Shown here: positions 1 to 10,858 of the stretch, one piece after another | Layout: each line of letters starts with the position of its first letter | Numbering within the stretch: position 1 is the first letter of the stretch | Source: Acanthosepion pharaonis | Taxonomy: Eukaryota; Mollusca; Cephalopoda; Sepiida; Sepiidae | NCBI GenBank assembly: GCA_903632075.3 | Contig: CAHIKZ030003485.1 | Span: 815,001-879,000, forward strand | DNA: 64,000 nucleotides | Reading direction: 5' to 3' | Position numbers and translations under genes: made by a program | Notes under the pieces: model-generated | Databases searched by the model: none | What the model was told of the DNA's origin: nothing | The model's input: the letters and a program-made list of their open reading frames with translations, nothing else

Positions 1-419
1 AGCTGAAGTGTTTCGGTCACGTTCTGCAAACCAACAGTTTGGTCTTGACGTTTACAAGTTTGTCTAGCGATCGAAATAAAGTAGATATGTTCATTTTAAT
101 TATGCTGACATGAAAATTGATTAACGTCGGTGAAGCGTATAATTATAAAATGAATTTCTCACCAAACTTTATTTCTTTTAAAAAATATTTAAAATAGAAT
201 AAATGGATCGAGATCAATACAGTATAAAGGATGGAACATTTTATTCCGTGTTATACACTGAAGGGGAAAATACAAGTTGAAGATTTTGTCGATTTCGACC
301 TGGACACAATAATTTCATATTTAATGGATCGTAGATATTCTGATATAGTAAATATGCTTATATCAGGATACTGGCTGAGCTTATGCTTATATCAGTATAC
401 AAGGCTAAAGAGTAAAGAG
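1..419. other. No recognised gene; AT-rich sequence
   Basis: No conserved protein, RNA or repeat signature is seen. A 65-codon open frame at 231-428 (+) has no recognisable motif and lies just beside a LINE fragment, so it is not called a gene. Confidence 0.5.
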
Positions 420-790
420 GGCTACTGAATTGTTGAAAGTTGATGGTTGACTCAAGACTTGAAGAGGTTAATATTCTAGTGCTTGGGGAAGCGTCCTCTC
501 GTGTGTAAGTTCTACAAATTAGCTGTTCTTCGGAAGAAGCTGTCCGAATGGAACTTCCTTCTTACTAATGGAATACGAAACGAATTGGGAGGATGCCGGG
601 TCATTGTTGATGTAAAATCTGAACTGGTCAAACTAAGGAATGTAGCACGTCAGAAGATGTTCCACGTAAATAACGCTAGAGTAGCGATAGGCTTGCTACG
701 TTGTGTGTGTAGGAAAAGCATTGTTGGGTAGTTGTAGGCTCCTTTCTTTGAAAGTCTATTGGGACTAACGTTCTCCCTCGACCTCAAGTG
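420..790 (-). mobile_element. 3' end of a Jockey/CR1-group LINE (ORF2 C-terminus, decayed)
   Basis: Read on the minus strand this is the tail of an APE-type LINE ORF2, the part after the reverse transcriptase. One frame gives RIPLVRRKFHSDSFFRRTA, then NL-stop-NLHTRGRFPKH and NLFKS-stop-VNHQL. This matches the usual end of such proteins (basic stretch, FFPRTA-x-LWN, then a YNL-FK-VNxHL tail). Just upstream a second frame reads NVASLSLL and SSDVLHSLV, the preceding conserved block, so at least one frameshift is present. Stops and frameshifts make it a pseudogene. It is a different subfamily from the copies near 4.4 and 52 kb. No catalytic domain remains, so activity is excluded. Both ends are approximate. 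Confidence 0.6.
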
Positions 791-970
791 AAACTTATAC
801 GATCCATCCCTAAAGAGGCTCGGAAAAATAGTCAGTTCCATGTACTGATCCAGAAAGTATCTGAATCCTCATGCTATCTTTTAACAACAAGAGTCAAATC
901 AAAACAAAAATGCAGTCTCGCTACTCAATCTTTACTTTCTAGCCTTTACAGAGATCAATATGTCTACTTA

Positions 971-971
<1 letters not shown>

Positions 972-1019
<48 letters not shown>
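972..1019. repeat. (TA)n microsatellite
   Basis: About 24 uninterrupted TA dinucleotides. Open frames through it (IYIYIY) are artefacts. Confidence 0.97.
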
Positions 1020-1021
<2 letters not shown>

Positions 1022-1821
1022 TAATAATGTTATAATTATTAGTGTTATCCGTATAAATGTCGACACTTCTAAAATCCCAGTATCTGTGCGTTCAACCCAG
1101 TATTAAAATTAACAGACCCCAATTTATGCATAAAGTTTAAGTGTAGAATCTGTTTAATCCGAGAAAGAGTTTACAAGCAATATGTAATGCAAGAAATATA
1201 TAAAAACCATAATCCGCCCAAAGTATATTATAGCAACTCAAAGGCATAAAGAAGAATACAAAAATAACAAGGAAAATAAGAAAAAACGATACCAACTTAC
1301 AACACCTCAAAACATTTTAACTTTTGTATTGAAGAGAAAACAGAGATAATTACATTTCTAGAACAAGGTAAGCTTCTAACTAAAATTTCAATGCTCATTT
1401 CCAAATGCAGACATAAAAACAAATTCCCACATTATGATCAAAAAGACTTAATAAAATCTCATATCCCAAATCTAATGAACTTTATTCCAAATAACAAAAA
1501 TTTGGAACACAAAAAATCCACGAAAAATTATGCAGAACAAATAAATATAAAAAACGATAAATAAGAATAAATATATAAATAATAAATCTAGACTCCACGA
1601 GAAGACACTCGACAAAAACACACCACATAATACAGACCTACCCACCATTTGCACAAGACTCTGCTGATATGTTGAATTCATAGCCTCTCCAGAATATGAA
1701 CCCGATCGAATAAAATAGAAACGTGATTCGTCTAATCGACCAATACGCTAATGTTTTCTGACCCAAATGATTAGCTATTAATTGCTGCCATATTTGGTGA
1801 TAAACAACTACAAAACTACAG

Positions 1822-1823
<2 letters not shown>
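1020..1823. other. Unassigned AT-rich region
   Basis: About 800 bp of A-rich plus-strand sequence. Short frames such as FKCRICLIRERVYK near 1130-1170 hint at decayed coding DNA but are too short to assign. Nothing else is seen. Confidence 0.4.

Positions 1824-1900
<77 letters not shown>
1824..1900. repeat. (TA)n then (TATG)n microsatellite
   Basis: A run of about 33 TA units that grades into three TATG units at its right end. Confidence 0.97.
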
Positions 1901-2497
1901 GAGTTCAATGACTGGAGGATTGAATAGTAATAAGATTGAATTTGGATGTGATTTGATGCAATGTTCCTATTTTGTTGTTTAGTTACCATCCTTTTCAGTC
2001 ACCAACATTCCTCTCCTTGCATCACTCTGTGGGTTCCTGCAATTTTCATATGCTTCTGTTGTCTCTCCACAATTCACACTGGAGCAGTTGTCCATGTTTC
2101 TGACCCCAAGAATAATTTCACTGTTAAGCTATGTTAAACCCTATCCTATAATTGCCACAGTTGCAATACTTCTTTACCTATTACATCATTCAGTATAATG
2201 AAAAAAATAAATGTATTACAGATTTTGCCACTTACTTGTGTAAGCAGTATATAAAGAAATGTTGGCCTTTTAGTCTAAGTACAATATTTTCCAGCAAAAA
2301 AAAACATATTTAAAAATATTATTAGATGTACAAAATTTCATTAATGCAACAAATAGAGACATAATTAAAAGGGAAAAGAGGAAAACTTCAACTACAGTAG
2401 TTGGCAATACGTCATCCATTTTAATCTATTACGACAAGTGTTGAGGCCGATACTGTCTATTATACTTTGTGTCTTTTCTAACTTATTGTCACTTCAG

Positions 2498-2498
<1 letters not shown>
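1901..2498. other. Unassigned region
   Basis: No open frame of note, no RNA signature and no repeat recognised in about 600 bp. Confidence 0.4.
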
Positions 2499-2534
<36 letters not shown>

Positions 2535-2560
2535 CTGTGTCTGTGTGCGTGTAGGTGTGT
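2499..2560. repeat. (TA)n(TG)n compound microsatellite
   Basis: TA units pass directly into TG units with scattered C substitutions. Confidence 0.95.
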
Positions 2561-3119
2561 TATTTTCATTTTTCAACAATAGGTCTCGTTGTAAATAATT
2601 GCAACACACATATGTATATTCGATATAGTTGTGTTTGAATCGTATTTCTAAAGACTTTGCAGAATACAGTTTTGTGAAATTTGATTTAATTTCGTTATTG
2701 TTGTCATCGCCATTGCCATGATTTTTCTATTACATTTGATAATCTTTATGTCATTGGAAAAAGTCGATTTAATTGAGACAAAAGCAGCGTCTGAGTTAAC
2801 TAATCAAGTTTCTATTGAATGACGCTTATTTCAATGTTTACTTTTTAGTTTTTGGCTTTAATAAAAGCCTCACAAATGGTAAAGTAATTTACGTGAATCA
2901 TTTTTTCTCATATTTGAAAACACTTCAGTACAAAGGTAGGCTAATTGCAACAAAAAAGAGAAATCGAAGCTGGCCTACTCCTTTCGAAATGTTCGCCTTT
3001 CAATGTAGGGCTCTGTCTTTTATTTTTATTATTTAAGTTCAATTGGAATCTTCATTGTTTAACTGTTTAGCCGATTCTTTTATTAATCTACGCTGATTTT
3101 TCTTTCTTTTTAACTCACA
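2561..3119. other. Unassigned region
   Basis: The 73-codon frame at 2815-3036 (+) has no recognised domain. No other signal is seen. Confidence 0.35.
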
Positions 3120-3790
3120 GTTTATTCAGTTCGTTTTTCCGTAAGAAAACTACAAGAACTCCTACAGAAGGTAATGAAAGAAAATGAGAAGAAAAGACTA
3201 AACATCAAATTGCAAGAAGACGGGATGCATGATTTCTAGCAAAAGGGTCAGTCCAATATGTAAATTACAAATTGGAGATACTAAAATCAAGCACGTACAA
3301 AAATTTGAATATCTGGAAATTACTTTAATATTGGACAGGAAGTGCGATACGCACATCCAAATGCATATTGGGATTGCGAAAGATAGCTTTCAAAATCTAA
3401 GCTAAGTATTAAGTTACAGAAAAATCACGTTGGAAACAAAGAAAAGAGGACTGAATTGTTATCTAATATTAGTCTGGCTATATGGCACTAAATGCTAGAC
3501 ATTCTCTTCGCAGATGAAGAAGAAAACTTGAAGCAACAGAAATCTGCTTTTACAGAAGGAAGCTGAGAATTCTATGGACCGAACACGTAAGCAACGATGA
3601 AATTTTCGAGAAAAAGAAAAACAAAATGAACACTTAAATTTAACATTAGGGAACAGAATTGAAATTTCTGGGACATATAATGAGGAAAGAAGACTTGGAA
3701 AATTGAATGTCCACAGGTAAGGGGATCAGGGGGAAATAGCACATAACCCCTGCCTAACGAGCTTCAATTATCAAAATCAGAAGGAAATTC
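3120..3790 (+). mobile_element. RTE/BovB-like LINE, ORF2 C-terminal fragment (decayed)
   Basis: The sequence reads as the post-RT tail of an RTE/BovB-type LINE, in several frames. Recognisable pieces in order are CKLQIGDTKIKHVQKFEYL (3263-3313), RKCDTHIQMHIGIAKDSFQN (3340-3400), KITLETKKRGLNCYLILVWL (3422-3482), SQMKKKLEATEICFYRRKLR (3509-3567) and WTEHVSNDEIFEK (3573-3612). They are followed by a remnant of the FLGHIMRKEDLEN block (3669-3705). This order (EYLG, IGIAK, ETKKR-LNCY, RRML-WTEHV, FLGHIMRKE) is typical of the family. Frameshifts and stops are frequent and the catalytic RT domain is absent. Related fragments lie at 15.9-16.3, 22.9-23.1, 30.7-31.2 and 48.0-48.4 kb. Confidence 0.8.
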
Positions 3791-4348
3791 CGTTTGATTA
3801 TAAACTATTCTCTTTTATTTCTTCCAGTCCAAAAATTGACATTATATTCTTTTGAGGAAACGATAGTGAGATAAACATTGCTTAAAAATGGTTTCGATCT
3901 TTAGGTGTCGTTTAATAATGAAGCCTTCTGCCTTTCCAACTGAAGAGACAAATATACACAGAAATTACATTAGAAAAATGTAAGCGAAAGTAAAATCCTT
4001 TTGTATCAGTAGCATTTAAATGGTTAAAAAGAAAAAATTTTTAAAAGTCTACCAGATGTGAAATTGTTGGTTCCGAACGAAAACTAAATGGCAATATTTT
4101 TATTAAATATCAGATATTCTGAATGGGAGGAAAGACATTTTTCTTGTCAAAAATGCCTTATCACTTTCTCGATCTAAAAGCCAATATCATCTTTTTCATT
4201 GTACTATTTCATAAATACATTAAAGAAAAACAGTTCACAAAGTAATCTGACATTTGTCTTTGTAAAAGAGTCATGAAAAATACGTGCACCTATTTCATGT
4301 AGTGTTTAGGAGAATAGAGAAAATAGATTAAAGCTCGCTAAACTTGTG

Positions 4349-4351
<3 letters not shown>
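3791..4351. other. Unassigned AT-rich region
   Basis: No open frame or repeat recognised in about 560 bp. Confidence 0.4.

Positions 4352-4388
<37 letters not shown>
4352..4388. repeat. (TA)n microsatellite, left flank of a LINE insertion
   Basis: About 18 TA units ending exactly where the LINE fragment at 4389 begins. Confidence 0.95.
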
Positions 4389-4389
<1 letters not shown>

Positions 4390-4763
4390 TAATTCATGGT
4401 AATTGCTCCGAGGAGCTGCTTTCGCTGGTTTCCCAGACTTCATGAATTCAAGCGCCCTACGAGGCTGGCATCCCTCTCTCACTCTTTCACTGTCGAAACT
4501 ATTAAATATAACCGTCTCTTCTACTCCAATAGCTTCATATCTCGCACCTCTCGCCTGTGGAACTCCCTTCCCTATTCCAGTTCCCCTGAGAGCTATAATC
4601 TCCAACTATTCAAATGTAATGTCAATCAACATCTCCAGTTGCCTTGATCTATCCACTATCCTTCTCCTCATCCTTTCCTCTATCACTCCTATCTGATCTT
4701 GCTCCAAATCTTCTTTAACCCATTGCGTCCTAGTGGCTTACCGCCTTGCTTGGGGTGAAACGC

Positions 4764-4766
<3 letters not shown>
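4389..4766 (+). mobile_element. 5'-truncated Jockey/CR1-group LINE, 3' end only
   Basis: The coding part gives SFTVETIKYNRLFYSNSFIS and RTSRLWNSLPYSSSPESYNL, followed by QLFKCNVNQHLQLP-stop, the standard LINE ORF2 tail. The untranslated part continues to a TTGCTTGGGGTGAAACGCTTA terminus. The same sequence, including that terminus, ends the longer copy at 52.0-53.3 kb, so the 3' boundary near 4766 is real. The fragment is 5'-truncated, as is normal for LINE insertions, and has (TA)n on both sides. A minus-strand frame over it (4306-4605) is a shadow. Confidence 0.85.

Positions 4767-4805
<39 letters not shown>
4767..4805. repeat. (TA)n microsatellite, right flank of a LINE insertion
   Basis: TA units start immediately after the LINE 3' terminus. 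With the tract at 4352-4388 they bracket the element. Confidence 0.95.
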
Positions 4806-4807
<2 letters not shown>

Positions 4808-4914
4808 TCAGATAAAGGTTTTGTCTTTTTTTCTAAAGATGAGAAAAGTTGTTTTTTTTTTAATTTGATCCTATTAAACAAATAGAATTAAATATCACAC
4901 AACTAAATCCCCTC

Positions 4915-5670
4915 AAAAAATGTGAACTTGATGGTATCTCTGCAAAAGTTCTGGCGAAATGTGTTCCTGTTCTCTCTGAACTCTACAATAAATGCCTTGC
5001 TGTTTCTTGCTTTTCTATCTTTTTGGAAATCTGCTTCTACAGCTCCAGTGGTTAAGAACTCAAGCAAACCGTCTGGTCCTTCTAACTATCAGCCTATCAG
5101 TATTTTTCCTCTTTTTGGTAAAGTACTAGAGGTTCTTATTAGATCTGAATTGATTAAGCATCTCACCTCACAAGGCTTTTATTTTAGATAAGCAATATGG
5201 CTTTGGTGACTCTAGATCAGCTGATGATGTATTAACGATTATTGCTAAAAGATTCTATCAAGCTTTAGATAAAATGTCGGAGGTTGGGTTGTTGCTTTGG
5301 ATATCTCGATGCTATTTACATATTGGTCTTCTTCACATGTTGAAAGGTTATCGTATGTCTGGCCGAATTTTTGAACTGATTCAGTCTTTCTTATAGAATC
5401 CTATAATAAAAATTGTCTTGAACGGTCACTCTTCTAGATTTTTTGTTACTTTAATACAGGTGGCACCTTGTTCTTTATCTTTTGGCTTACGCTGTTCCTA
5501 TTTTTCATCAGCGACCTTCAACAAGTGGCACTAGTTCTCAAATCGGTATCTATGATGATGACACAACTATTTACTCTTTTATTTAAATGTAAACAATATG
5601 CAATTATAAGCATTATTAAATCATCCTCAAGATTGAAACACTGTAACACAGGGTTTCGGCTCGTTTGAAA
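4915..5670 (+). mobile_element. Jockey/CR1-group LINE, reverse-transcriptase fragment (decayed)
   Basis: This is the RT part of the LINE family seen at 52 kb. It reads from ELDGISAKVLAKCVPVLSE across a frameshift to FWKSASTAPVVKNSSKPSGP and SNYQPISIFPLFGKVLEVL, the fingers region with the NYRPIS-type motif. VVALDIS at about 5283-5306 is a remnant of the first catalytic-aspartate motif. DDDTTIYSF near 5552-5580 corresponds to the YADDTT catalytic motif, with the tyrosine lost or shifted. Stops and frame changes occur between the blocks. It lies downstream of a 3'-end fragment of the same family, so the two are separate insertions and not one element. Confidence 0.8.
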
Positions 5671-5719
5671 GCTTCGAACTTGTTCTAAAGAATAATTTGA
5701 AATAAGTCTTTATACATTA

Positions 5720-6240
5720 CAAATGTGCAAAGAGCCTAAATATTAACATTACACGGGGAGGATTATGTAGCGCATGAAACCTCAATCCAAATGGGTTGTA
5801 GCAAGACTGTAATTGACAATGCTATCAGGAAATAACAATTTAATAACACTTAATCTTTTTAAAAGAAAAGTAAACGCCTCAGAAAAACAACCCCTAATGA
5901 TCAAATTCATGGTTTCGCAATCTCCGACAAAAAAATCGAACTGCTTTGTTTTGCATAGGTACAGGTGGGAGTCATAGGATTGTTTCTTGCAGATTAATCA
6001 ATGAATTTCAACTAATATCCTGTAAAGCTGTTCGAAAATCAAAATTCACTGTGGAAATGAAAACGAAACGATTTGCATTCGCTATTAAACATAACAACTG
6101 GCTAAAGAAACAATGGGGAAATGCTATGTTCTTTCTAACGAATCCACATAGCAATAGTTTGTCAGCATTATGTCAGAAGGAGAAATATATGTTTAAAAAA
6201 TATACCATACAAAGTATGGAAAACCGTCCAAGTTAAATGA
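5720..6240 (+). mobile_element. Tc1-like transposase relic, N-terminal half
   Basis: Around 5787-5840 a frame reads QMGCSKTVIDNAIRK, resembling the first helix-turn-helix of Tc1 transposases. From 5946 an open frame gives CRLINEFQLISCKAVRKSKF, then FAIKHNNWLKKQWGNAMF, the usual run from the second helix-turn-helix to the block before the first catalytic DxE. Where the family has FSDES, this copy reads FFLTNPHSN, so the first catalytic aspartate is disrupted by a frameshift. KKYTIQSMENRPS follows. The catalytic C-terminal half is missing. Tc1-like transposases cut and paste DNA at TA sites; this copy cannot. No terminal inverted repeats were identified. Confidence 0.7.
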
Positions 6241-6985
6241 GATTTGACTTGTAATATTGAGGCAATTATTCAAACAAAAGATGAAGCATAATAGTTTATC
6301 TTGAAATTAATAGAAAATAAATGTTTTTCATAAATTTGATAAACTGAAGTGAATACTGCCTTTTATTTTTATTCTATTGAGATTTTCGTTCGTTTATGCT
6401 ACAAAAATATTTAACGATCTAAAAAGTTAGGCCACGATTGTATTGTTTAAAATTTATCATGCTGATGGAGTAAGAATGTGCCTTATTGGAAATCGAGTAT
6501 TTCTCGGTCTATATACTAACGACATAAAAATCAACAATACATGGTGACTAACAGTTTTACGCGTCAAGTGATCTTCAGCACATGGTGTCACTACTCGGTG
6601 GCCTATGGGAAGTTTAGGAAAGTGTAAAACTTGCCCTTCACAGATCTCTTTTGTTTGGTGCTAATGTTTTAGGTTATTTTTACTCATAACCTTAAGTTTG
6701 TTTATTTTTTTATTGTTATTTATTTAGTTATTATTTTGATTTTAATTGATTTATTTAATTTAATTATTTTGTATAATTTCCTTGCTTCTAAATTTCGATA
6801 TCTGAAATAAGGTTTATTTGATTTAGATTATGGAATATTTATTGTTAGTTTTCTGAGTTGTGATCTTCTTGTAGGTAGCGTAGTATAAGTTTGTTTTCCG
6901 TGTCTGCATATGAAAATGTTCCTTGAATTTAAAATTTCATTTGTTGTTTAAACTCAAGACCCGAACCTGTTTATGCGGGGTTTAC
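6241..6985. other. Unassigned AT-rich region
   Basis: Near 6600-6650 a frame reads GSLGKCKTCPSQISF, which weakly resembles the cysteine-bearing linker of Penelope-like elements; this is too short to call. Otherwise nothing recognised. Confidence 0.3.
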
Positions 6986-7023
6986 GGGGAATTTTTGGCC
7001 GAGCCTGCTGGCTCGGATTCCCC
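6986..7023. repeat. GC-rich imperfect hairpin
   Basis: GGGGAAT (6986-6992) pairs with ATTCCCC (7017-7023), and CCGAGCC (6999-7005) pairs with GGCTCGG (7010-7016) around a TGCT loop. A 6-nt bulge TTTTGG separates the two stems on the left arm. The surrounding 100 bp is unusually GC-rich for this window. Function unknown. Confidence 0.8.
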
Positions 7024-7804
7024 CACCTTAAATTCGGCCTTGTGCCACATCCTACCCCATGGTGAGGTTGGTAAATATTGCTAACTGGGATCTATTGAGT
7101 ACGACTCAGACTTACGCGAGAACTACCGACCTTCCAATAGTAGAACTCACTACTGGATTGACTTGCGATGACCTTGTGCATAACTGTTATCTTTATTCTT
7201 ATTGTACTGTTTTTTTATAATAATCCTTTACTTATTTTATCCACCTTGTTTTTTCAAGTATATATTCCTATTAGCAGGGAATATAACAAAAAAGCAACTT
7301 TGCTTTTCATTCCTATTAAACTGATTTTTAAAAAGTGTTAACCACCGAATGAATGTTAATCGACATCTGGATTTTTTTTTATAACAGGAGGCATTATATG
7401 AGTTAAAATCTAAAATAGATTATCCAGAGGATTAGTAAGGAATATCAATTTTTGAATTTTCTATTATCGATGAAACAGATGGGTAACGATTTCCTGATTG
7501 ACATTTTAGAGTCATATCTTTAGCATTATGCTTTATTTGGTGTTGCAATCTGAACGATTCTCTCAGATTTGATTTCGAACAGAATGCTTTACCCTGAATT
7601 TGTTTTTTGATTGATTTATTTTCTCCGGCTTATCAACTCTTTGCAGGTTATTTAAAGCCAGAAAATATTTTTAGATTGTATTTTTTTTTTTTAGTGGGGA
7701 GATAATAATGGTTTAGTGATACAAGTTTACTAATTAATTCATAGCGGGGGTAGGATTGGTAGATTCATACATTTTCGAAGGGTATTTTCGCGCAATATAA
7801 CAAA
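7024..7804. other. Unassigned region
   Basis: Moderately GC-rich to about 7160, then AT-rich with T runs. No coding or RNA signature recognised. Confidence 0.35.
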
Positions 7805-7955
7805 CCCAGTCGGAATTGAAAATTGGCTCTCCGATTAAAAATTCCGAACCACTGTCCATTACACCACCCGCACATCCAAGCTTACAGCACCTGGTAGCCC
7901 ATCTAGGTATTGACCGTGCTCGACGTTGCTTAACTTCGGTGATCGTACAGGAACT
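7805..7955 (-). mobile_element. Composite 5S-rRNA-like / tRNA-like SINE or pseudogene
   Basis: On the minus strand 7955-7878 reads as the 3' two-thirds of a 5S rRNA. The A-box region CCGAAGTTAAGCAACGTCG is intact and the end ACCAGGTGCTGTAAGCTT matches the 5S 3' terminus. About 14 nt before that end (the C-box region) are deleted. Directly after it, 7871-7805 reads like a tRNA: GGTGGTGTAATGGACAG resembles an A box, AATTTTTAATC an anticodon loop with a possible TTT anticodon, and TTTTCAATTCCGAC a decayed B box. The order is therefore 5S then tRNA. It may be a 5S/tRNA hybrid SINE or a 5S pseudogene beside an unrelated SINE. It is not a functional 5S gene. Confidence 0.65.
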
Positions 7956-8162
7956 CTGCTTTTATTTCCTCTTTGTTTATCTCCACTGTGTTTTTCTCTC
8001 TCTCTGCTTGTATCCCTTCTCCCTATGTTTATTTTCTCTCCTATCTCTATCTATCTATATTCTTGTTTGCCTCTCGCTCCCTGTCTGTACGTCTGAAAAT
8101 TTTGAATTAACTTTCGTTCATATAAAAGTTTGAGATTATAATGTTATCAAATCGGAAAGACT

Positions 8163-8480
8163 GCAACGGATTTTAGATAATGAATAAATGCCCATTTGTA
8201 TGTGACCACATTAACCTCTGCAGAAAACTGATGTAGGAATTAAACAGCCGACTAAGTTGACCAACCAAATGCGCATTGTTCCATTTCTTCTTGAATGTCT
8301 GTTCATACGGCCACAATTGAAATAAAAAAACACAAATATTGTCCTCGCATGTTCAACACAATTCATAAAATGAGCTTCTTTTGCTGATACAATATTAGAA
8401 TGAAAAAGCTGCGATGATAGCTTCAAATCTGTAGCCTTAGATGAACGTAATTTTAAAGTGGAAAGAATTTGACTCAAATT
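8163..8480 (-). pseudogene. Unrecognised coding-like stretch with a frameshift in a T8 run
   Basis: On the minus strand a frame starting with MSQILSTLKLRSSK runs to ARTIFVFF. A one-base shift inside a run of eight T (near 8322-8329) moves it into a second frame reading LFQLWPYEQTFKKKWNN and AHLVGQLSRLFNSYISFLQR, then LMWSHTNGHLFII-stop at about 8177. Both halves look protein-like (balanced composition, a Trp-Pro-Tyr block, amphipathic stretches), and the second frame ends at a natural stop. I do not recognise the family. It may be the end of an uncharacterised transposon protein or a decayed host exon. No splice acceptor AG lies at the frame switch, so an intron there is unlikely. Confidence 0.4.
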
Positions 8481-9639
8481 TCACTCACGTCAAATCGAAC
8501 CATTTTGCTTCTAAGCTGTGAGCTTTTCTCGCAACATTAGCTTTGCTGATCGATATTTTGTTACATTTCGAATCACTTCATTTGTTTTCCCGCCACATGG
8601 GTTGACTGTTTTACTAATGCGCGCCCGAACATGCTTCTTATAACACTGAATAAAAAATGTATCAATCGATTTTACATTCAACCACAAATATTTTTTGTCC
8701 TCATTCGAACTTTCTTTATTTTTCTATCGCGAAATGGACATTAGCAAAAGTCAAAATAAATCCAAATAAAAAAAATAAGATTTTTGTGAATAGAGTAATT
8801 AAATCGTTTTCACCTCGCAAAAGCTGTTCCTATCTGCTTAACTGGAAATCGAAATTGAATTGCAGTTTTTAACAAAATACTTTTTTTTTCTTTTTTTTTT
8901 TTTTGTCGAAGAAATGATTTTTATCAATCATTCCAACTTTATCTTACAAAATATTTTGTGTTCATCTCCAATCTTATCCTATCTGATGTGAGCTGCTTGG
9001 GAAAAGGTATAGGTTTGACCATCTAGATGCCCTTGCTTCTCTTATGCGCATGATCAGTTAGATGGACCTTCTCTCGTTGTACTTTTTAGTCAGTATCAAA
9101 CAAATAGAACTTTAGAACGAAATGATGTTCCTCAACAACCCATTTATGTGTGGGTGAATAAATAATGAAATAACTATGCTTGATTAATAGATAAATCTTT
9201 AAAATTATAAAAGGCTGAGATCCACTCCAAGGCTGGCTCTCCTTCAAGCTCTATTGGAAAACACTCGAACATAGACTCTGACATGCGCTCCAATAAGCCT
9301 CGCAGCAAGAAGTTTTCATTCAATCTTTTCTGATTAGAAAGGAGATATTTTAAAAGATTCTTTGAATTTTGTTTAAGGCAAGTTGTTTTATACCATGTCA
9401 AGGTTGACTATAGCAGTCACAGCTTTCATCTGTAACTGTCTATTTAGAGTAATTCTCACACACCTTTCTGTCGACCATCGTGGTATAACAGTGATAAAAT
9501 ATTTCTCAAAATATTTTGTGATGAAAAATGCCAGCAAAAATTTGAACCCTGTTCACCAATCAATGCAAACATTGACATTTGACTATCATATATGAATAAA
9601 ATGACCATTTATGTATTCTCTATAATATTAATACAATAT
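8481..9639. other. Unassigned AT-rich region
   Basis: Contains a T-rich run at 8879-8904. The frames at 8657-8872 (+) and 9174-9401 (-) show no known domain. Confidence 0.35.
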
Positions 9640-10010
9640 GGTTTTGTTTATAGTTTATTGATTTTGCTTAGCAGCATATTAAGCTCTGTGAGTTATTTAA
9701 TGCCGAAATGGAAATATTTTCAATGCAATTGTATGAATTCAACTATAGATAAATTATATTGTTGGTCACTTTGCTTTAAAATGTATTGTCGGTAATTTTA
9801 TTATTTTTGGTAATTACTTTTATACTATTTTGTTTTTGTTTGGGATTCACTATTTGCCTATAGCTGAGACCGCAATAGGTGCCACCACCCCCGGGTTAGG
9901 GGACCCTGGGAACAACAGCAATTAAGAGGTTGTTTCCCGCTCCTCAAAACCTCCATTCTCCTGATCTACCTTGCTACCGGTTGTAGTTTATCGTCATACG
10001 TATTACTTTG
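9640..10010 (+). repeat. Dispersed non-coding repeat, copy A
   Basis: The left part carries GAGTTATTTAATGCCGAAA and T-rich TTGGTAAT units. The right part (9849-10000) carries CTATTTGCCTATAGCTG, AACAACAGCAATTAA, CTCAAAACCTC and ACCGGTTGTAGTTTATCGTC. The same words, in the same order, occur in copy C on the other strand at 13.1-13.5 kb. The left part also occurs in copy B at 11.0 kb. No coding capacity. It may be the 5' end of the LINE whose ORF1 lies at 11.2-12.6 kb, because copy C sits directly upstream of that ORF1. Confidence 0.6.
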
Positions 10011-10820
10011 TACGGATATATTTAAACAAAGATGAATAAAATCTTATTAAAGTAACAGCAAATTGACAGAGGATAATTTTACTATCGCTAAAATCTGATT
10101 CCCCCATTAGATGCTATTTTATCAAAACAACGAAAGAATTTTCATTTTTCATTTTCATGATTCTTCAAACACATTCATAATCCATTTCTTTATTTATTGG
10201 CGCACATTTACACGATCTTATCAAAATGAACTGAGATTATTGAAATGCAATGGTTTTAGCCAATTTAAGCGTCTCCCACGTATTAAGACGAAGATAATTG
10301 AGCCGAAATGATTGCTATTCGCAGGCTATGATCAACAAATCTTACGGATTTATTAATTCAACAATTTGATCAACCTTCTGCCCAACTGCTACGATTCATT
10401 CGATCTGATAATCTACACTAAACCATTCAAATATACTGACGATAAAATGTGTAAACGATATTATTTCTTAGCGATATTAAATTCTCAAAATGATGTTTCC
10501 TATGTCTATTTGACACGTAGAGTCAAATTTTAATTGTATAATGTCGATCGTCCATTTTCGGTTTCTGCCTTCATTTGCAATTATATGTTGAAATTACAAT
10601 TCTTCATTGCTTCAGGGTATTTTATTAATCTTGAAAAGTCAATTAACCTTAGGAATGGAAGCGTTACTTCATTCGTCTTGTCACCTTCAGAATCAGAGGA
10701 AATTACATTTGGAAGAATATCTAAGATATTGGACGAAAAATGCTCGCCTCGTGTGTCGAAATTTATGAACAAATAGAATCGATGATACAAGTCTACAATG
10801 TCGACAGTCACATATATAGC
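10011..10820. other. Unassigned AT-rich region
   Basis: Short frames on both strands at 10534-10862 overlap each other and have no known domain. Confidence 0.35.
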
Positions 10821-10858
10821 GGGGGGTGGGAGCGATGCCTGGGGAGGGGTGGTGCGGG
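10821..10858 (+). other. G-run cluster with G-quadruplex potential
   Basis: Five runs of three or more G (lengths 6, 3, 4, 4, 3) within 38 bp, in otherwise AT-rich DNA. This meets the usual four-run G-quadruplex pattern, with one longer loop. Another G run follows at about 10870. Confidence 0.6.

Noticed and set aside
231..428. 65-codon ORF as a small gene
   Set aside because: No motif, no context, and of a length expected by chance.
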